64,000 nt of DNA from Metaphire vulgaris. Lineage: Eukaryota; Annelida; Clitellata; Crassiclitellata; Megascolecidae. Both the position numbers and the translations under genes were made by a program. The stretch is taken from contig CM030837.1 of NCBI GenBank assembly GCA_018105865.1, positions 7,718,225 to 7,782,224 of the forward strand. The letters are read 5' to 3'. Below the pieces are notes generated by a model. It was given only the letters and a program-made list of their open reading frames with translations, ran no database searches and was not told the origin of the DNA. Below are positions 22,559 through 33,874 of this stretch, piece after piece (position 1 is the first letter of the stretch; every line of letters starts with the position of its first letter).

Positions 22559-22767
22559 CTTTTGTCTACCCTGTGCTGAGACTATGACGTTGAACTGGTA
22601 CACTCCGTTGACGGGGGCAGTGAACCGCCCCGTCGAGGGGCTGTACCCGGATCCGATGTTCGTTATCACTCGGTCTAAGACGATGTCCGTGTGCTCCTGA
22701 ACTGGACCAAAGTTCTGTGTTAGTCCGGCGAAAAACGCTACTTTTTTCTGAGACGGAGCAGGAAGAC
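22559..22767 (-). CDS. C1q-domain protein gene, exon 2 (N-terminal half of C1q domain)
   Basis: The exon begins in phase 1, completing the Gly codon left open by exon 1, then LPAPSQKKVAFFAGL, ITNIGSGYSPSTGRF and TAPVNGVYQFNVIVSAQG, the typical start of a C1q domain: FxAGL strand, TNxGxxY, F-x-APxxGxYxF. The donor is AAAAG/GTATGC at 22558; an alternative GT 11 bases earlier would break the frame with exon 3. The acceptor TTTAAG at 22768-22773 is preceded by microsatellite sequence rather than an ordinary pyrimidine tract. Exon length is 209 nt, which keeps phase with both neighbours. Confidence 0.88.
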
Positions 22768-22779
22768 CTTAAACAACAG

Positions 22780-22816
<37 letters not shown>

Positions 22817-22850
22817 GACGACGACGACGAAGAAGAAGAAGAAGAAGAAA
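22780..22850. repeat. (ATC)n(GAC)n(GAA)n tract at the intron 1 acceptor
   Basis: On the gene's strand this reads (TTC)n, (GTC)n, (TGA)n ending about a dozen bases before the acceptor of exon 2. It contains no AG, so the (TTC)n block could serve as a distant pyrimidine tract. Confidence 0.85.
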
Positions 22851-22918
22851 CATCGACAGCGACTAAAGTATTGTGATTAGTTCATTCGTCGGTCTTTTAT
22901 TCCTTCTTGGAATCACTT

Positions 22919-23105
22919 CATTAGCGTCGCCACGGGGGGGGGGCAAATGGACCCCTCACCCCAACCTGCCCTAGACCATCTACCAGATTCGCGCAAATCC
23001 GGTGTGAAAGTTTTTGTGGAGGGTGTGTGTGGGTTGCGGTAAGGAATCTGACACGCCTTCTCCCCCCCCCCAACCCAAAATCCAAAATTCCTGGCGACGC
23101 CACTG
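22919..23105. mobile_element. hAT MITE, GGCGTCGCCA-type ends, 187 bp
   Basis: It starts CATTAGCGTCGCCACGG and ends TGGCGACGCCACTG; the left end has two changes from the expected CAGTGG. The duplication AATCACTT is perfect (22911-22918, 23106-23113). It lies in intron 1 of the C1q gene. Confidence 0.85.
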
Positions 23106-23308
23106 AATCACTTTAATCGAACTACATAGGATACATAGATGGTAACTTTTCAGCCCGATAGTCCTTCGTAGGTCTTAGAGCCAAATCAGATAAGACAGAG
23201 ATTGTGATGGATAATCTTCTTCTCAGTGGTCCACTTCTTTCCTGAGAAAACATCTATGTTATCATATTTTTCTGCTTCCCAACTGCCATCAGGTAATATG
23301 ATCCGGAT

Positions 23309-23429
23309 CATAGGCGTAAACTTGGATGAAAAAGTGGAGGCCCAACCCTTATGCAATTACCCTTTCCTAGTCTAACCTTTTAAAAGTGGGGGCCTTGATC
23401 CCTGCGGCCTAATAGTAGTTTACGCCTAG
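23309..23429. mobile_element. Small MITE-like repeat, TAGGCGTAAACT ends
   Basis: The ends TCATAGGCGTAAACT and AGTTTACGCCTAG are inverted. The flanks GATCCGGA and GGTCCAGA agree at six of eight positions, which would fit an old hAT duplication. Confidence 0.55.
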
Positions 23430-24549
23430 GGTCCAGAATCCAGATGATAACTACTCTTAGCTTTCGGGTCCTTGGTTAAATGAACTGGGTGTGTGTGTAT
23501 TGCGGGTCGATCACTAAAATTAGGCTTCTTAATCAATATTGGCAAATGCTAGTATCGGCGGATGATTTCAAGATTTTAACTTTCGTATTATTTGTATTTG
23601 CAGGTGTTTTATATCTTAGGCGTTCGGGACAAACCCTTAAACATTTCATTAAGATTTAATCAATCAACAACCGAACTTTCTTTGCTGAATCCAATCACCT
23701 ATATTCATTCGTTAGTATGTTTATTTATCAGATGCTAATCTTAGCAGATTACAAATTTAACGTCCTAAAACTATGGACGAAAATTTTATAAATTATATAA
23801 ATGATGAAAAGACGTTTCTATTTAATAAATTACCGATAATTATAATCAGTGTTCGATTTTTTAAAATGCAGTGGTGGTCAGACTGCATCCATTTCAAAAT
23901 AATTTTCTACCTTCATTTGGGAGGGCAGCTCGACCAGTGGGAGTAAACCTGGGCAGGTGGCAACAGGTTGTTGAGGTCGTGGGTCAGATGCGTTAACAAT
24001 ACTCATCGGGTCACATGAGTCATGGGTTAATCCGTCAAATTTTTAAGACTGCAGGCGATGTCACGCAGCGCCAGGGCTGGTTTTTTAAAATGAAATGTAT
24101 AAGTTTTAGGTTTTATATGTTTTAACGTTTGGCATTTCAACACCAATAGAGTTGAATAGACCCTCCTTCTCTATTATTATTGTTATCACATATGTGTGTT
24201 CTGCCGCCTGCAGAGAGTAACAAACTTCTGAAGCATTAGAGATGGAATTTTTTATTTTTCAACTTAAAAAAAAAGACCTAGAAAGACTAACATTCGACTT
24301 TTTTACATCTAGATTTTTAAATCGCATTTTCCAGCAGCTCGTAAAATTACATTCAGGTTTATAATGACGCATAAAAATATTAGCAATGGAATCTTTGCAT
24401 CAACTCGATGGTAACTGCGTTATTCTTGATTACTTGTCGTGTTCGTCAAAATTTTGATTGGTTTATTTCTGTGGCATTTTATTGTAGAGAGTTCTTATGT
24501 GCTCTTGTTTTCGAACGATACTCAGCATTAGTTTTGACATGACTTGAAC
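23430..24549. other. Intron 1, nothing recognised
   Basis: No exon-like frame or bounded repeat; AT-rich. Confidence 0.5.
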
Positions 24550-24790
24550 TAAGTAAGTAAAGTCAAGATTAGTGTGGTGACTAGTCGAAAGACTGCGTGA
24601 ACACATTACATAACTAAATAACTAATTCTGAATAGCCGAGATTTGAGACGTTTTTGAATGTGTCGAGTGATGGAGAGTATATGGAGAATCTTGGATGTCA
24701 GCAGGAAGTGAATTCCAGGCGCGCGCAGCAGCTACCGGGAAAGCTCGATCGCCGACAGTGACAGTGAACTGCTTTGATAATTATATATTC
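24550..24790 (+). repeat. SINE/LINE-like conserved repeat
   Basis: TAAGTAAGTAAAGTC is followed by AAGTGAATTCCAGGCGCGCG and GGGAAAGCTCGATCGCC. This AGTTCCAG...AAAGCTCG-CGCC type of block is common in dispersed retroelement 3' regions of animals. No internal promoter was found. Confidence 0.4.
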
Positions 24791-25108
24791 TAGATATTCA
24801 ATTGCCAATTACTCATTCATAAAAAGGTTCAATGGGTCATTTTTATTGACCCATAGCCATATCAGAATCGAGCAACGCGGATCGATTTAATATAGAACAT
24901 TGATTTGAAAGTTTTTTTCTACAAGAACGATAAATCAAGTCTATTAGATTAATCATTATTAGCCCTGCTGTATTCCAGCGTCACTCAGTAATATCGAATT
25001 TCTACAGATAAATACCAAACACTTTGTGGCATAGGCCGGATATACTGTAGCGTTTAGACAACGACACCCGATTAGATTAGTCTTCTTCGGGTGTCTATAG
25101 ACGCATAC

Positions 25109-25445
25109 CTGGGGCTCCGTGGAATCCTGGGAGACCGTCGTGCCCTCGGTCACCCTTGTCGCCAGGACGTCCCGCGGGACCCCTCGGTCCTTTGATCGGC
25201 AGCCTGACGGGCATCGAGAGGTTCGCCTCGTCGCCTCCTCGGCAGCTGATCTCCAGATCACAGACTCCGTCGTAGACGGAGGCTGCTGCGTCGCGGTCTC
25301 TTGCTCCTCGCTGACCGTGACGACCTTTGTTCTTTTCACGGTTCGTTGGAGACGACGACGACTGCGGCGACGACGACACGGAAGCAACGGCCAACAACAC
25401 GGCGATGATGACGACGACGACGACTACCGCCGGTCTATCCATCAT
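25109..25445 (-). CDS. Secreted collagen/C1q-domain protein, exon 1 (signal peptide, collagen stretch)
   Basis: Start of a 249-residue protein joined from 25109-25445, 22559-22767 and 19265-19468 (750 nt, in frame). The first ATG is chosen because an in-frame TAA lies 6 nt upstream; a second ATG follows at once. Residues 6-26 are a hydrophobic signal peptide (or signal anchor). A Ser- and Arg-rich linker follows, with Cys62 and Cys68 that could crosslink chains. Residues 86-115 are ten Gly-X-Y triplets (GPRGPAGRPGDKGDRG...), ending across the splice in GAP/GLP. Residues about 121-247 are the C1q domain. The layout (two N-terminal Cys, short collagen, C1q) resembles C1q-like/CTRP proteins, which form secreted trimers and higher oligomers. 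No ortholog is assigned and the ligand is unknown. The donor is CCAG/GTATGC at 25108. Confidence 0.88.
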
Positions 25446-26230
25446 TATTAATTATTCCGACGAGGTCTGAGATGTCTACGGCCCCTGCAGTGACGCACTT
25501 TGTTCGTTTTTGTTGAAACGATCTTAGAGGAAGTAGTCAGTTAGTCAGCAACTGTTTGGTGGAATTGAATCCTGAAGAGTTGTCTGCTGTTCTGTGATCG
25601 CCGCCTTCTGTCCAATTCAGTCATTACGTCTTAATAGTCAAAACAACGCTTCGTTTTATTCCTGAGAGCTGAAATTCCGAGATCAGCACGGAAGACCTTT
25701 CTCTGTCATCGTTCTGGAATAAGTATAAACACATACACACACACACAGTAATGTCTATGGAATTTGTTGCACGCATCGTAACATTTTCAAGAAGCTCACT
25801 TATGGTTGGGAAATCGCGAGACTTCAAAAAACGATTCAAAATCGAATCATAAGAATATTCTCTTCATTGAATGGAAAATATCTTTCAAAGGCCATATTCG
25901 TTTTGCCTCCAATAGCATCCTGTGAATGTTTCTTTCAAAAATTATTGAAATATGTCAATTTTTCAGACGGTTTAAATCGACAGTATTGGTAGTGTATATA
26001 GGTAATATAGGGTAAAGAAAGAATCAACCTCTTTGCTCTCTGCCTTCCTCGATATGAGTGTTTGGAACTTCAAAGCATAAGTAGGTCTACTTCTCTAGAT
26101 GTATGCCTATCTGACTGTGTCCCATTGCGTGATTTTTTCTTTCTTCCGATTTTGATTCATCGTCTGTGACTTTTAATTCGATTCAACTCGTTGGCTTCTG
26201 CTTTCCTAGCGAGGACTAAATGTATCGTTT
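25446..26230. other. Upstream of the C1q gene
   Basis: It should hold the 5' untranslated region and promoter, but no clear TATA box or initiator could be picked out. A short (CA)n lies at about 25733-25747. Confidence 0.35.
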
Positions 26231-26235
26231 AACTA

Positions 26236-26470
<235 letters not shown>

Positions 26471-27109
26471 TCAAGCGCACTTCGGCGGCTCTTCGACCAT
26501 CGCTTTGATTGACAGGTGATGTCTGAGGCAATTGATGCATTAACTGACTGACAGGTGTGTTAGGCCGCCATACATCAGGACCACCTTAACAAGGGCGGAG
26601 GGGTCCGGCACAGACGCTATGCCCCCCACACCCACCCACTCTATCTATCTCCCGGAGAACTCCTGCGATCGACCTCTCGGCGGCCGGGGTCTTCCTCGTG
26701 GTCGGTCGGGGTGTGCTTCGGCCCTGGAGCGGGGGTGGGGATTAGGGTGGGTGGAGGGTGAGGGTGGAGCATCGGCATTCGCTCGGTTAATTCACCTGGG
26801 TCGTTTGCCGACGACATGGGCTCCGCATATTCCCATTCCATGACGTTAATAGGAAAACGGTATCCATGGCAACGCCTTTAACCCTTGACCCCGTGTGATG
26901 GCTTTGCACCGAGACGATCGTCGCCGCAGTGACGTCCAAAGGAACGGAAGAAACCGCATTTAGAAAACAGTTTAACAGCGATGTCGGCGGCGGTTCCCTT
27001 TAACCAACCGCCTTACAACGACGTTAGAAATAACGCGACGCCTAATGACGTCATCCAGCGCCAAAATATAACATGAACCGTTTTTTCAGTACGTCAATCG
27101 TCATCAATA
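26471..27109. other. Non-coding, GC-richer spacer
   Basis: Opposed open frames at 26619-26843 without motifs; nothing recognised. Confidence 0.45.
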
Positions 27110-27326
27110 ACCGTGGGCAGAGCCGGATTAACCATGTTGCATATGTTTCAATTGAAACGGGCCTACTCATAAATATTTCTTATTTTTCTTATTATTTCCA
27201 AAAATGTTCTGTCTGTTTAAGACAAGATTGTTTACTTTTAGTGTATTATCGATGCGTTTTCAGCAATTAAATCACGTAGGAGAGATTTTTGACAATGAAT
27301 AAATCCATCCATATAATTATTAAATA

Positions 27327-28437
27327 CTAGGTGTTTACCCGTCAAAAATGACGGGAGAGATTGGCTGTTTTACCACCCGATTTTGTGCAAATGCAATCAG
27401 GGGCGGCGCTGGGTTTTGTTGACTGGGTGGGTCTAATGCAATCTAGACAGCCAGGACCCGCCGGATCAGACTACCCCTCACCACCCACCCCAATCAACAT
27501 TTTTCTGCGTATTTGCACGATTTGCTTGGGTGCCCTACACCAAGGCTGGGTGGGTCCGGACCCGCGGACACACCCCCCTAGCGCCGACCCTGAATTCAAT
27601 AGGATTTTGCGCAATTAATTTCCTTAAATCGCCGCCTTTTCCTTCAACCGAGTTAACGCCCATTCGCAGGAATTTTCTGAAACTGAAAAAAGTCAAGGTA
27701 AGTATACTGATTTGGCAGTGTCGAACGACATGCAGTGCTTGATTCTCTTGTTTGCTGTGCTGCTTTTTCACGCCGAGCAACCGCCTGCTCCTCATTCTCA
27801 CTTGATTGTCGGAAAGCTCGTGAACACTGAACTTTTTGTTTTGCACGGACGGTTAGAAAGAGGAATAAAAAAGCTAAACAATGGTGCAAACCTCATCTTC
27901 TTAGCTCTTATATAGCCTGAGATATAGCAAATTCAAAAAATTTGGAAACTTTCTCACAATTCAAAACTTTCGCGAAATTCACCGATAATACTTATGTTCA
28001 AACATTGGGTCATCGGGTTAGAATTGATAGATCTTTGCCAAATGTCAACCGATTTTCAAACTTTTTGGTTTATTTTGTTCCTCTGACATCCCCTTACAAC
28101 TTTGCCGCTGACCAAAGTGGGGTTACCGCTGAAAATATTTTGCTAGGGGGCTTTAAAATTTTTTCAGGGGAGAGGGTGATATTTTTGTAAATTGGACTCT
28201 ACCCCAAATTGTTTTGTTTTGCACGGACGGTTAGAAAGAGGAATAAACAATCTAAACAATGGTTGCATCTTCTTAGCTCCTACATAGCCTGAGATATAGC
28301 AAATGTAAAACGTTACAGCAATCATTTCTGAAGAACGCTTTTCCAAAAATTAAATCCCCATTACGGTGACAGCGTCTGAAAATGTAAGCCACACTTGAGG
28401 TGTTAAATTTAAAAAAATAGGTATTGAGGCTAGGAAG

Positions 28438-28481
<44 letters not shown>

Positions 28482-29211
28482 ACAGGGGCAGGGCATTGGG
28501 AGAGGAGAGAGGTTTGGGAGGAGGAAATTGGGTTGTACGGGTTTTCGGAGCAGCAGGTTTGGAAATGGGGTTTGGGGCCGGTGGGGTAGGGCGGAGCGGT
28601 GATGGGTTGGGGCCGGGGCGATTGGAAGAGGATGGAGGAGAGAGGTATGGGGGTTGGTAGAGGGGTGAGGAGAGATAATGGAACAGGGGTTTGGGGCCTG
28701 TCGGGCAGGGCAGGGCAGGTATGGGTTGGGGCCTGGGAGATTGGGAGAAGGATGGGTAGAAGGAAGGAGATGAGAAAAGGGAAAGAGAACAGGGGTTTGG
28801 GACCGGGGCGGGAATGGGTTGGGGTCAGGGCGATTGGGAGAGGAATGGGGAGAGGGAAGGGGAACAGGGGTTTAGAGCCGAGGCCGGAATGGGTTGGGGT
28901 CTGGGCGATTGGGGAGGGGATAGAGAGAAGGAAAAGGGAGGGGGAAGGAAAGAGAAGAGGAAAGGGTTTGGGGCCAGGGGCGGAATGGGTTGGGCCTGGG
29001 CGATTGGGAGATGGGTGGGGAGAGGGAAGGAGAACGGGGGTTTGAGCTGCAATTAAGTCGCTTCGTTAAACGCTCCGTTGATTATATTATACAGTTTTGA
29101 TTAAACAATATTTCGTTGTTATGGCGACAGCGTCTTGCAAAATCTGCCGTGTATCGTGACCGACAGACAGATTCGCCGGATTCGCCGGACATCGAGAATT
29201 ATATAATAAGA
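27327..29211 (-). mobile_element. Non-autonomous Helitron, 1.9 kb
   Basis: On the minus strand it begins TCTTATTATATAATTCTCG (29211 downward) and ends CTAG at 27327. A 7-bp hairpin (CCCGTCA/TGACGGG, 27338-27355) lies 7 bases inside that end. The insertion is between A and T without duplication. Joining the flanks recreates exactly the sequence of the empty paralogous site at about 34910-34925. These are the defining features of Helitrons. No Rep or helicase frame is present. Inside are a duplicated about 100-bp block (27838-27937 and 28211-28310, CACGGACGGTTAGAAAGAGG), (TA)n at 28439-28478 and a G-rich minisatellite. Confidence 0.88.
28490..29045 (+). repeat. G-rich minisatellite inside the Helitron
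   Basis: Imperfect repeats of roughly 70-100 bp, each with GGGTTTGGGGC, AATGGGTTGGGG and GGCGATTGGGAGAG blocks. One strand is almost free of C, and the many G-runs could form quadruplexes. The Gly/Arg-rich open frames over it are not genes. Confidence 0.85.
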
Positions 29212-29339
29212 TTTTAAGACATTTTTGTTCCAAGGTATCGCCATGTGGGGCCTATAATTAATTTGTGAAACGGGCCTACAAAACCTTAATCCGGATCTGA
29301 CCGTGGGCTCGGCCCCCGTTGGTGTCTGATGCAATCATT

Positions 29340-30190
29340 ACAGTTTTGTCCCAATCTTCTCTGTTCGCAGCTATATATGACATAGTTCTTGCAAACAGTT
29401 TCCACGCCAATCACCACTGTCATCACACCATTCCCTGTGTGGCCTTCCTTTCTTGTTGGAACCATCCGTTATTCCCAGCATTATAGTCTTGATCTTTCTA
29501 TCAGTTTTCATACGACAAATAAGTCCAAAGAGTCGCACTTTTCTCTGTCACTTTTTGCATCTTAAGGGTTCTTTTGACTGGATTTTTTTGTATAGTTCCC
29601 CGTTGCTTATGTGACTGACTCTTCGCAAAAGGAATTTATACTTTAAGACGTCTTTACAGAATATCTGTAGGCCTACAGAATATCTGCAGAATATTACCAT
29701 GTGATATTTTAGTCTATATAGAATGGCATGTTCTGTGCAACAATTCTAATGGGGAAAAATTATTCAGCTGCTTACGTTTCAAAAGTCATCGGCTGATGAA
29801 TCTATTAATTATAATTAGATTGAGTTTTCGACATCAGATTTGTCATCCCTCGAAACAGCCATAACTTTTTATTTTTCATTGTTATAATATTCAGGCCAAA
29901 TTTTTTGTCTGTATCATTTAGCCTACTTCATTAGTGATAGTCTGTAGATCCTCGACATTTTAACTCATCAGGCTGACATCATCTGAAAACTTCAAATTAT
30001 TTAGGTCTTCAGTCTTCATCATTACATTTCACTCCTGCCTTAATAATGCCAGTCTAAATCTAAACATGCACTCCGGAATTACGATGAACAGCGTTGGCAA
30101 CAGCATACTTAGCCTTGTCTTGTTCCTATATTCGTGGTGAACCATTCGAACTGTGAAACTCATAAAAAACACATTAAACTTTTTAAGGTA
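29340..30190 (-). pseudogene. LINE reverse transcriptase and C-terminal region, broken
   Basis: On the minus strand the reading holds LLPTLFIVIPE, then EDLNNLKFSDDVSLMS, which contains the RT active-site box (F-S-D-D, normally F/Y-A-D-D). Further on come RLLRRVSHISNGELYKK, RKVRLFGLICRMK and GRPHREWCDDSGDW, the conserved tail of RTE/Jockey-like polymerases, ending in TEKIGTKL and a stop near 29340. At least three stops or shifts interrupt it, and the endonuclease part is missing. Confidence 0.72.
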
Positions 30191-30315
30191 GCCTTTTTTT
30201 TTTGGGGGTGGGGTGGGAGAATATATACAGATATACCCCCGTCGCTACGCCCCTGCTCTGTAGTTGTTACAATCTGTTTTGTCTCCTTTGCCTATATATA
30301 AGAACAATCACAGTG

Positions 30316-30351
<36 letters not shown>

Positions 30352-31166
30352 GATTTACCATAATGCAGCTTCTTTTTAACGTAAGGCCTTTGGTATATTC
30401 AGAACTGATTTTGGACTTAATTTTTCCCGCATTGCGTTAGTTCCTCTTGAGAAAGTTTAATCGAAACATGAAAGCCAAATGAGAGCCAAAGGAAAGGTGA
30501 ATATAAGCTATCCATTGCCTTCACGTCCAGGCCTCTCTGTTAGTCCTTCGACCAATTCGCCTATAACATCATTCCTTTGCCAGAGGCGACTGGTAAAAAT
30601 GAGCAGATGCGGCTAAATCATATTATATCGAAAGCAGAAGAAGAGAAACCGTGCAGGTGATGAGCAGTGTTGTTCTTCTTCTTTATTGATATCGGATCTC
30701 TTGTTTACTTATGATATGGTTGTTATCGATTGGCTTATGGTCTTCTGTAGCTCCGACATATCAAAGTGACTGTTATCGAAGCATATATTTGACACGGTGA
30801 AAGCGGCTAATCTGATGCATAAAATTATTAATCGCTATAGCTTCGACTCGCTTATAGGTATATATGCTGTAGCTACCAATGTCTTAGAAAATCCAGTCCG
30901 TTTCCACGGTTCTGCGGCAAAAACTTCTTCAAATTCTTCTCAAACGAAACCTGCATGGGATCGATGGGACGAAAGCTGCCGTCTTGCAAGAAATGCATTG
31001 AAAGGTGAAAAAGCTGCGTTAAGTCTGAGAAGTCTCAACAAATGCAATAAAATCAAGACCATTCTGAGCAAAAGATTCGCAAATGTAGGCCCACTGCAAC
31101 CAGATAAAAGCAATTCCTCTGCTGATCGCACTTATTTGGAGTAAACTCGAGCCTAGCACAATAGCT
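30191..31166. other. Non-coding; (TA)n at 30319-30349; orphan open frame
   Basis: A 115-residue plus-strand frame at 30797-31144 has mixed composition (...KPAWDRWDESCRLARNALKG...) but no motif, no splice context and no homologue I recognise; I leave it uncalled. Confidence 0.35.
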
Positions 31167-31174
31167 GTATTATG

Positions 31175-31572
31175 CATAGATGTAATAATCGTTTTTTACG
31201 TTATTTATTTTCCTCGCGTTTTTTACGTTTTTTATTTCTTTGCCAACGTTTTTTTATTATAAAAAACCCTGGCAAAACTAAAACACAGATTTTCTTAAAC
31301 CAGCTACAACGAGCTAATTAATTAGCTTTCTGCTGTTTAGCTATAGAGTATAGTCGATTAGCAGGTCATGCGGTATTATTGCTGTTTATTTCACTTCACA
31401 GCTATTTTGCCTATGGTGTAGCTTTATTGTTGATTTCCCCGTTGGCGTATAAGGCACATTCATTAATCTCGCTCAAGTAAACGTCGGAAACGTTTTTTAT
31501 TCAATGTTTTTTAACGTTTTTAAAATTTCTTAAACGTTTTTCATTATTTTCCAACGTTTTTTTACATCTATG
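31175..31572. mobile_element. hAT MITE, CATAGATGTAA ends, 398 bp
   Basis: The ends CATAGATGTAA and TTACATCTATG are inverted, and GTATTATG is duplicated perfectly (31167-31174, 31573-31580). Subterminal AACGTTTTTTA repeats lie on both sides, several per end. Confidence 0.88.
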
Positions 31573-31580
31573 GTATTATG

Positions 31581-32614
31581 GAACCACTGAAGCCACTATA
31601 GTGAAAAACCAGAAACAGAAAACACGATTTCACAAAAGTATAAAGCGTAACGTTTTTTCGACAAACATCTATCTAGTTTTCTGAGCATGTAGGAAGGACA
31701 TTAATTAATCGCTCACTCATTCATTCATTCATTCACTTATTCACTCACTCGTTCACTCACACTGAATCAATGGCTCGATTGATCGTAGAAGAGCAACATC
31801 ACTCACTCACGTAGTAGTTCAAAGAAAGAAACACCGAAAACTGACACCTACTAGCTAAGTACTGACAATTCATAAATATTTCACATTATACATTGCCCAA
31901 TCGATTTCTCTCATTTTAAAAACGATCACCCAGTCTGTCTGAAAACGTACGTGAATGACATGTTTAAATCAGTCACGTTCACAAGAACCAGATATAGAAA
32001 CTCGATATTTAATCTTAGACGCGTTCCAATCGATTTCTCTTTTCAAAAACAATAATTCTACTCATGAGATTTGGAGTTAAGTTTAACGATTGTTTTTGGT
32101 TTAGAATTAAAAGTGATGTATAGAGTGCGCTTATCCTAATATTTACTCTCGGGGTTAATACAACAGTGTATAACCGGTAATAAACCAAAACTGGCGAAGA
32201 CCGTACGTCGTCGCGGACTGCCGGCAGATCCGCTAAACATCTCACCAGTTTCCGTTAGTATTTAGTTTATGCTCACACTGCTTCAAAGTCCCTAGTCAGA
32301 TTCGGTGACGGCGTAGTTGAGAATTATGCGCCGGAGAAGTGAAAGGTAGTAAAGATTCCGATACATTCTCACTCTCATAAACAACTCGTTCAACTGTGCT
32401 GTGATCCTCTCTCTCTCTCTGTTCGCCGACCAGGTATCGGCCCGCCAACAATTGCCACAAATAATAATCATTCTTCTCAGACTCTGACAGCAACACACAA
32501 GCATTTTTCTTTCTGGAGCCGTCGCAGATGAATCGATACCGTGGAAGTTTATCCAGTCCCCCTTCCTCTCTCCTTCCCTCCCTCCCCTGCCCCTGCCGTT
32601 TCTTCCCTTACTCC
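31581..32614. other. Non-coding, nothing recognised
   Basis: CATT/CACT-type simple repeats at 31710-31765; open frames at 32015-32654 minus carry no motif. Confidence 0.45.
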
Positions 32615-32622
32615 ACCTATGC

Positions 32623-33874
32623 CAGGGGTGCACAACCACTGGCCCGCGGGCCAAATCCGGCCCGCCGAAGGGTTTTTTCTGGCCCGCGGGTCAATTTCGA
32701 TCAACACAGAAAACCGGCCCGCCAAAGGGTTCTGTCCGGCCCGCGGTACAATTTCGAATAACAGAAAACTGGCCCGAGAACAGTAATTTTGGTATAGAAA
32801 TTAGGTATCTGCTGACTGACCTATTCATATATGTTGGACTACTTACAAATGTGTAACCTATAACAACGTGACACAGAGACGGGCGATAATAAACTACTTA
32901 GATAACGTGCTTTATACATTTAAATTGTCACTGCAGTAAGTCTAGATTGTCTAAATTCGAGACTAAAAAACGTAAGACTGATGCAGAACAGCAACATTTC
33001 AGTGAGGAATGGACACGTCTGTATTTTATGGACACGTTTAATGGCAAATCGGTGTGTTTAATATGCCGTGAATCACTTAGCGTTATGAAAGAGTATAACT
33101 GCCGACGACACCACGAAATGAAACATGCCGCTGCTTATGATGAACTGCAGGGTGAGTTGCGGGAACAGAAAATTGAACTGTTAAAGAAGACTCTGTCAAC
33201 CGAACAGAGTTTTTTCACAAGGAAGTCGCAAGAATAAAAGTGTTTTACACGGGCCAGCTGCAAAGCGGCCCAGCTAATTGCAAGGTCATCACGGCCTTTC
33301 GCAGACGGAGATTTTGTTAGAGATTGACTCCTAAGCATCTGCACTGGAATTTGCCCAGAAACGCCAGTCTTTTCAGTAAAGTTCCTATGTCAAGAATGAC
33401 AATTCAACGCCGAGTTGATGACCTTGCAACAGACGTTACTGAGCAGTTGATTGGCAGATTAGCTAGGTGCACATATTTTTCAGTAGCTTTGGATGAGAGC
33501 ACAGATAACACTGATACTGCACTGCTTAGTTTATGTGCGGGCGGAATTAGATTGTGCAGACTGAGGAATTACTGTTTGTGTTATAGAAGGTAGGTAAAAA
33601 AACTGGTGTTTTATGAAGCATTACCGGTAGTTCATTATAGCAGTTAATTTTGCTTGATTTGAATTACTGTTTTGTTATAGAATAGTAATAGCATTACCGG
33701 TAGTTCATTATAGCATTTATTAAAGTTAATTTTTGCTTGATTTGCTGATTTATATAAATATTATGGTTATATACAATATATTTTATATAAAACATGCATT
33801 TTCGAAATTCTGGCCCGCGAGTACTCTGGGAATGTTAAATTTGGCCCTCGGCCTAAAAAGGTTGTGCACCCCTG
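32623..33874 (+). mobile_element. hAT transposon with BED-finger transposase, internally deleted
   Basis: The ends are CAGGGGTGCACAACC and GGTTGTGCACCCCTG, with perfect duplication ACCTATGC (32615-32622, 33875-33882). Subterminal GGCCCGCGGGCCAAAT palindromes repeat near the left end. It carries the front of a transposase but lacks the C-terminal half, so it cannot encode a full enzyme. Confidence 0.9.
32947..33593 (+). pseudogene. BED-type hAT transposase, truncated and frameshifted
   Basis: The first frame (to 33237) has a BED-type zinc finger: VCLICRESL with two Cys, then HHEMKH with paired His, about residues 36-60. The frame then breaks; the next phase reads KAAQLIARSSRPFADGDF, and from 33366 VPMSRMTIQRRVDDL and YFSVALDESTDNTDTALL, whose ALDES block carries the first catalytic Asp of hAT enzymes. 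It ends near 33593. The pattern matches the GTF2IRD2/ZBED-related hAT group. The second and third catalytic residues and the dimerisation domain are absent. Confidence 0.78.

Larger units (their letters stand above)
27118..29299. mobile_element. hAT MITE, CAGAGCCGGATTAA family, split by a Helitron
   Basis: The ends are CAGAGCCGGATTAACC and TTAATCCGGATCTG; the duplication ACCGTGGG is perfect (27110-27117, 29300-29307). Only 27118-27326 and 29212-29299 belong to the MITE; the rest is the Helitron. The same MITE without a Helitron is at 34827-35249 in the opposite orientation. Confidence 0.88.

Noticed and set aside
22566..22570. Alternative donor for C1q exon 2 eleven bases upstream
   Set aside because: It would leave exon 3 out of frame; the AAAAG/GTATGC donor keeps the C1q domain continuous.
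28424..29056. Gly/Arg-rich frames
   Set aside because: They arise from the G-rich minisatellite inside the Helitron and have no start or domain support.
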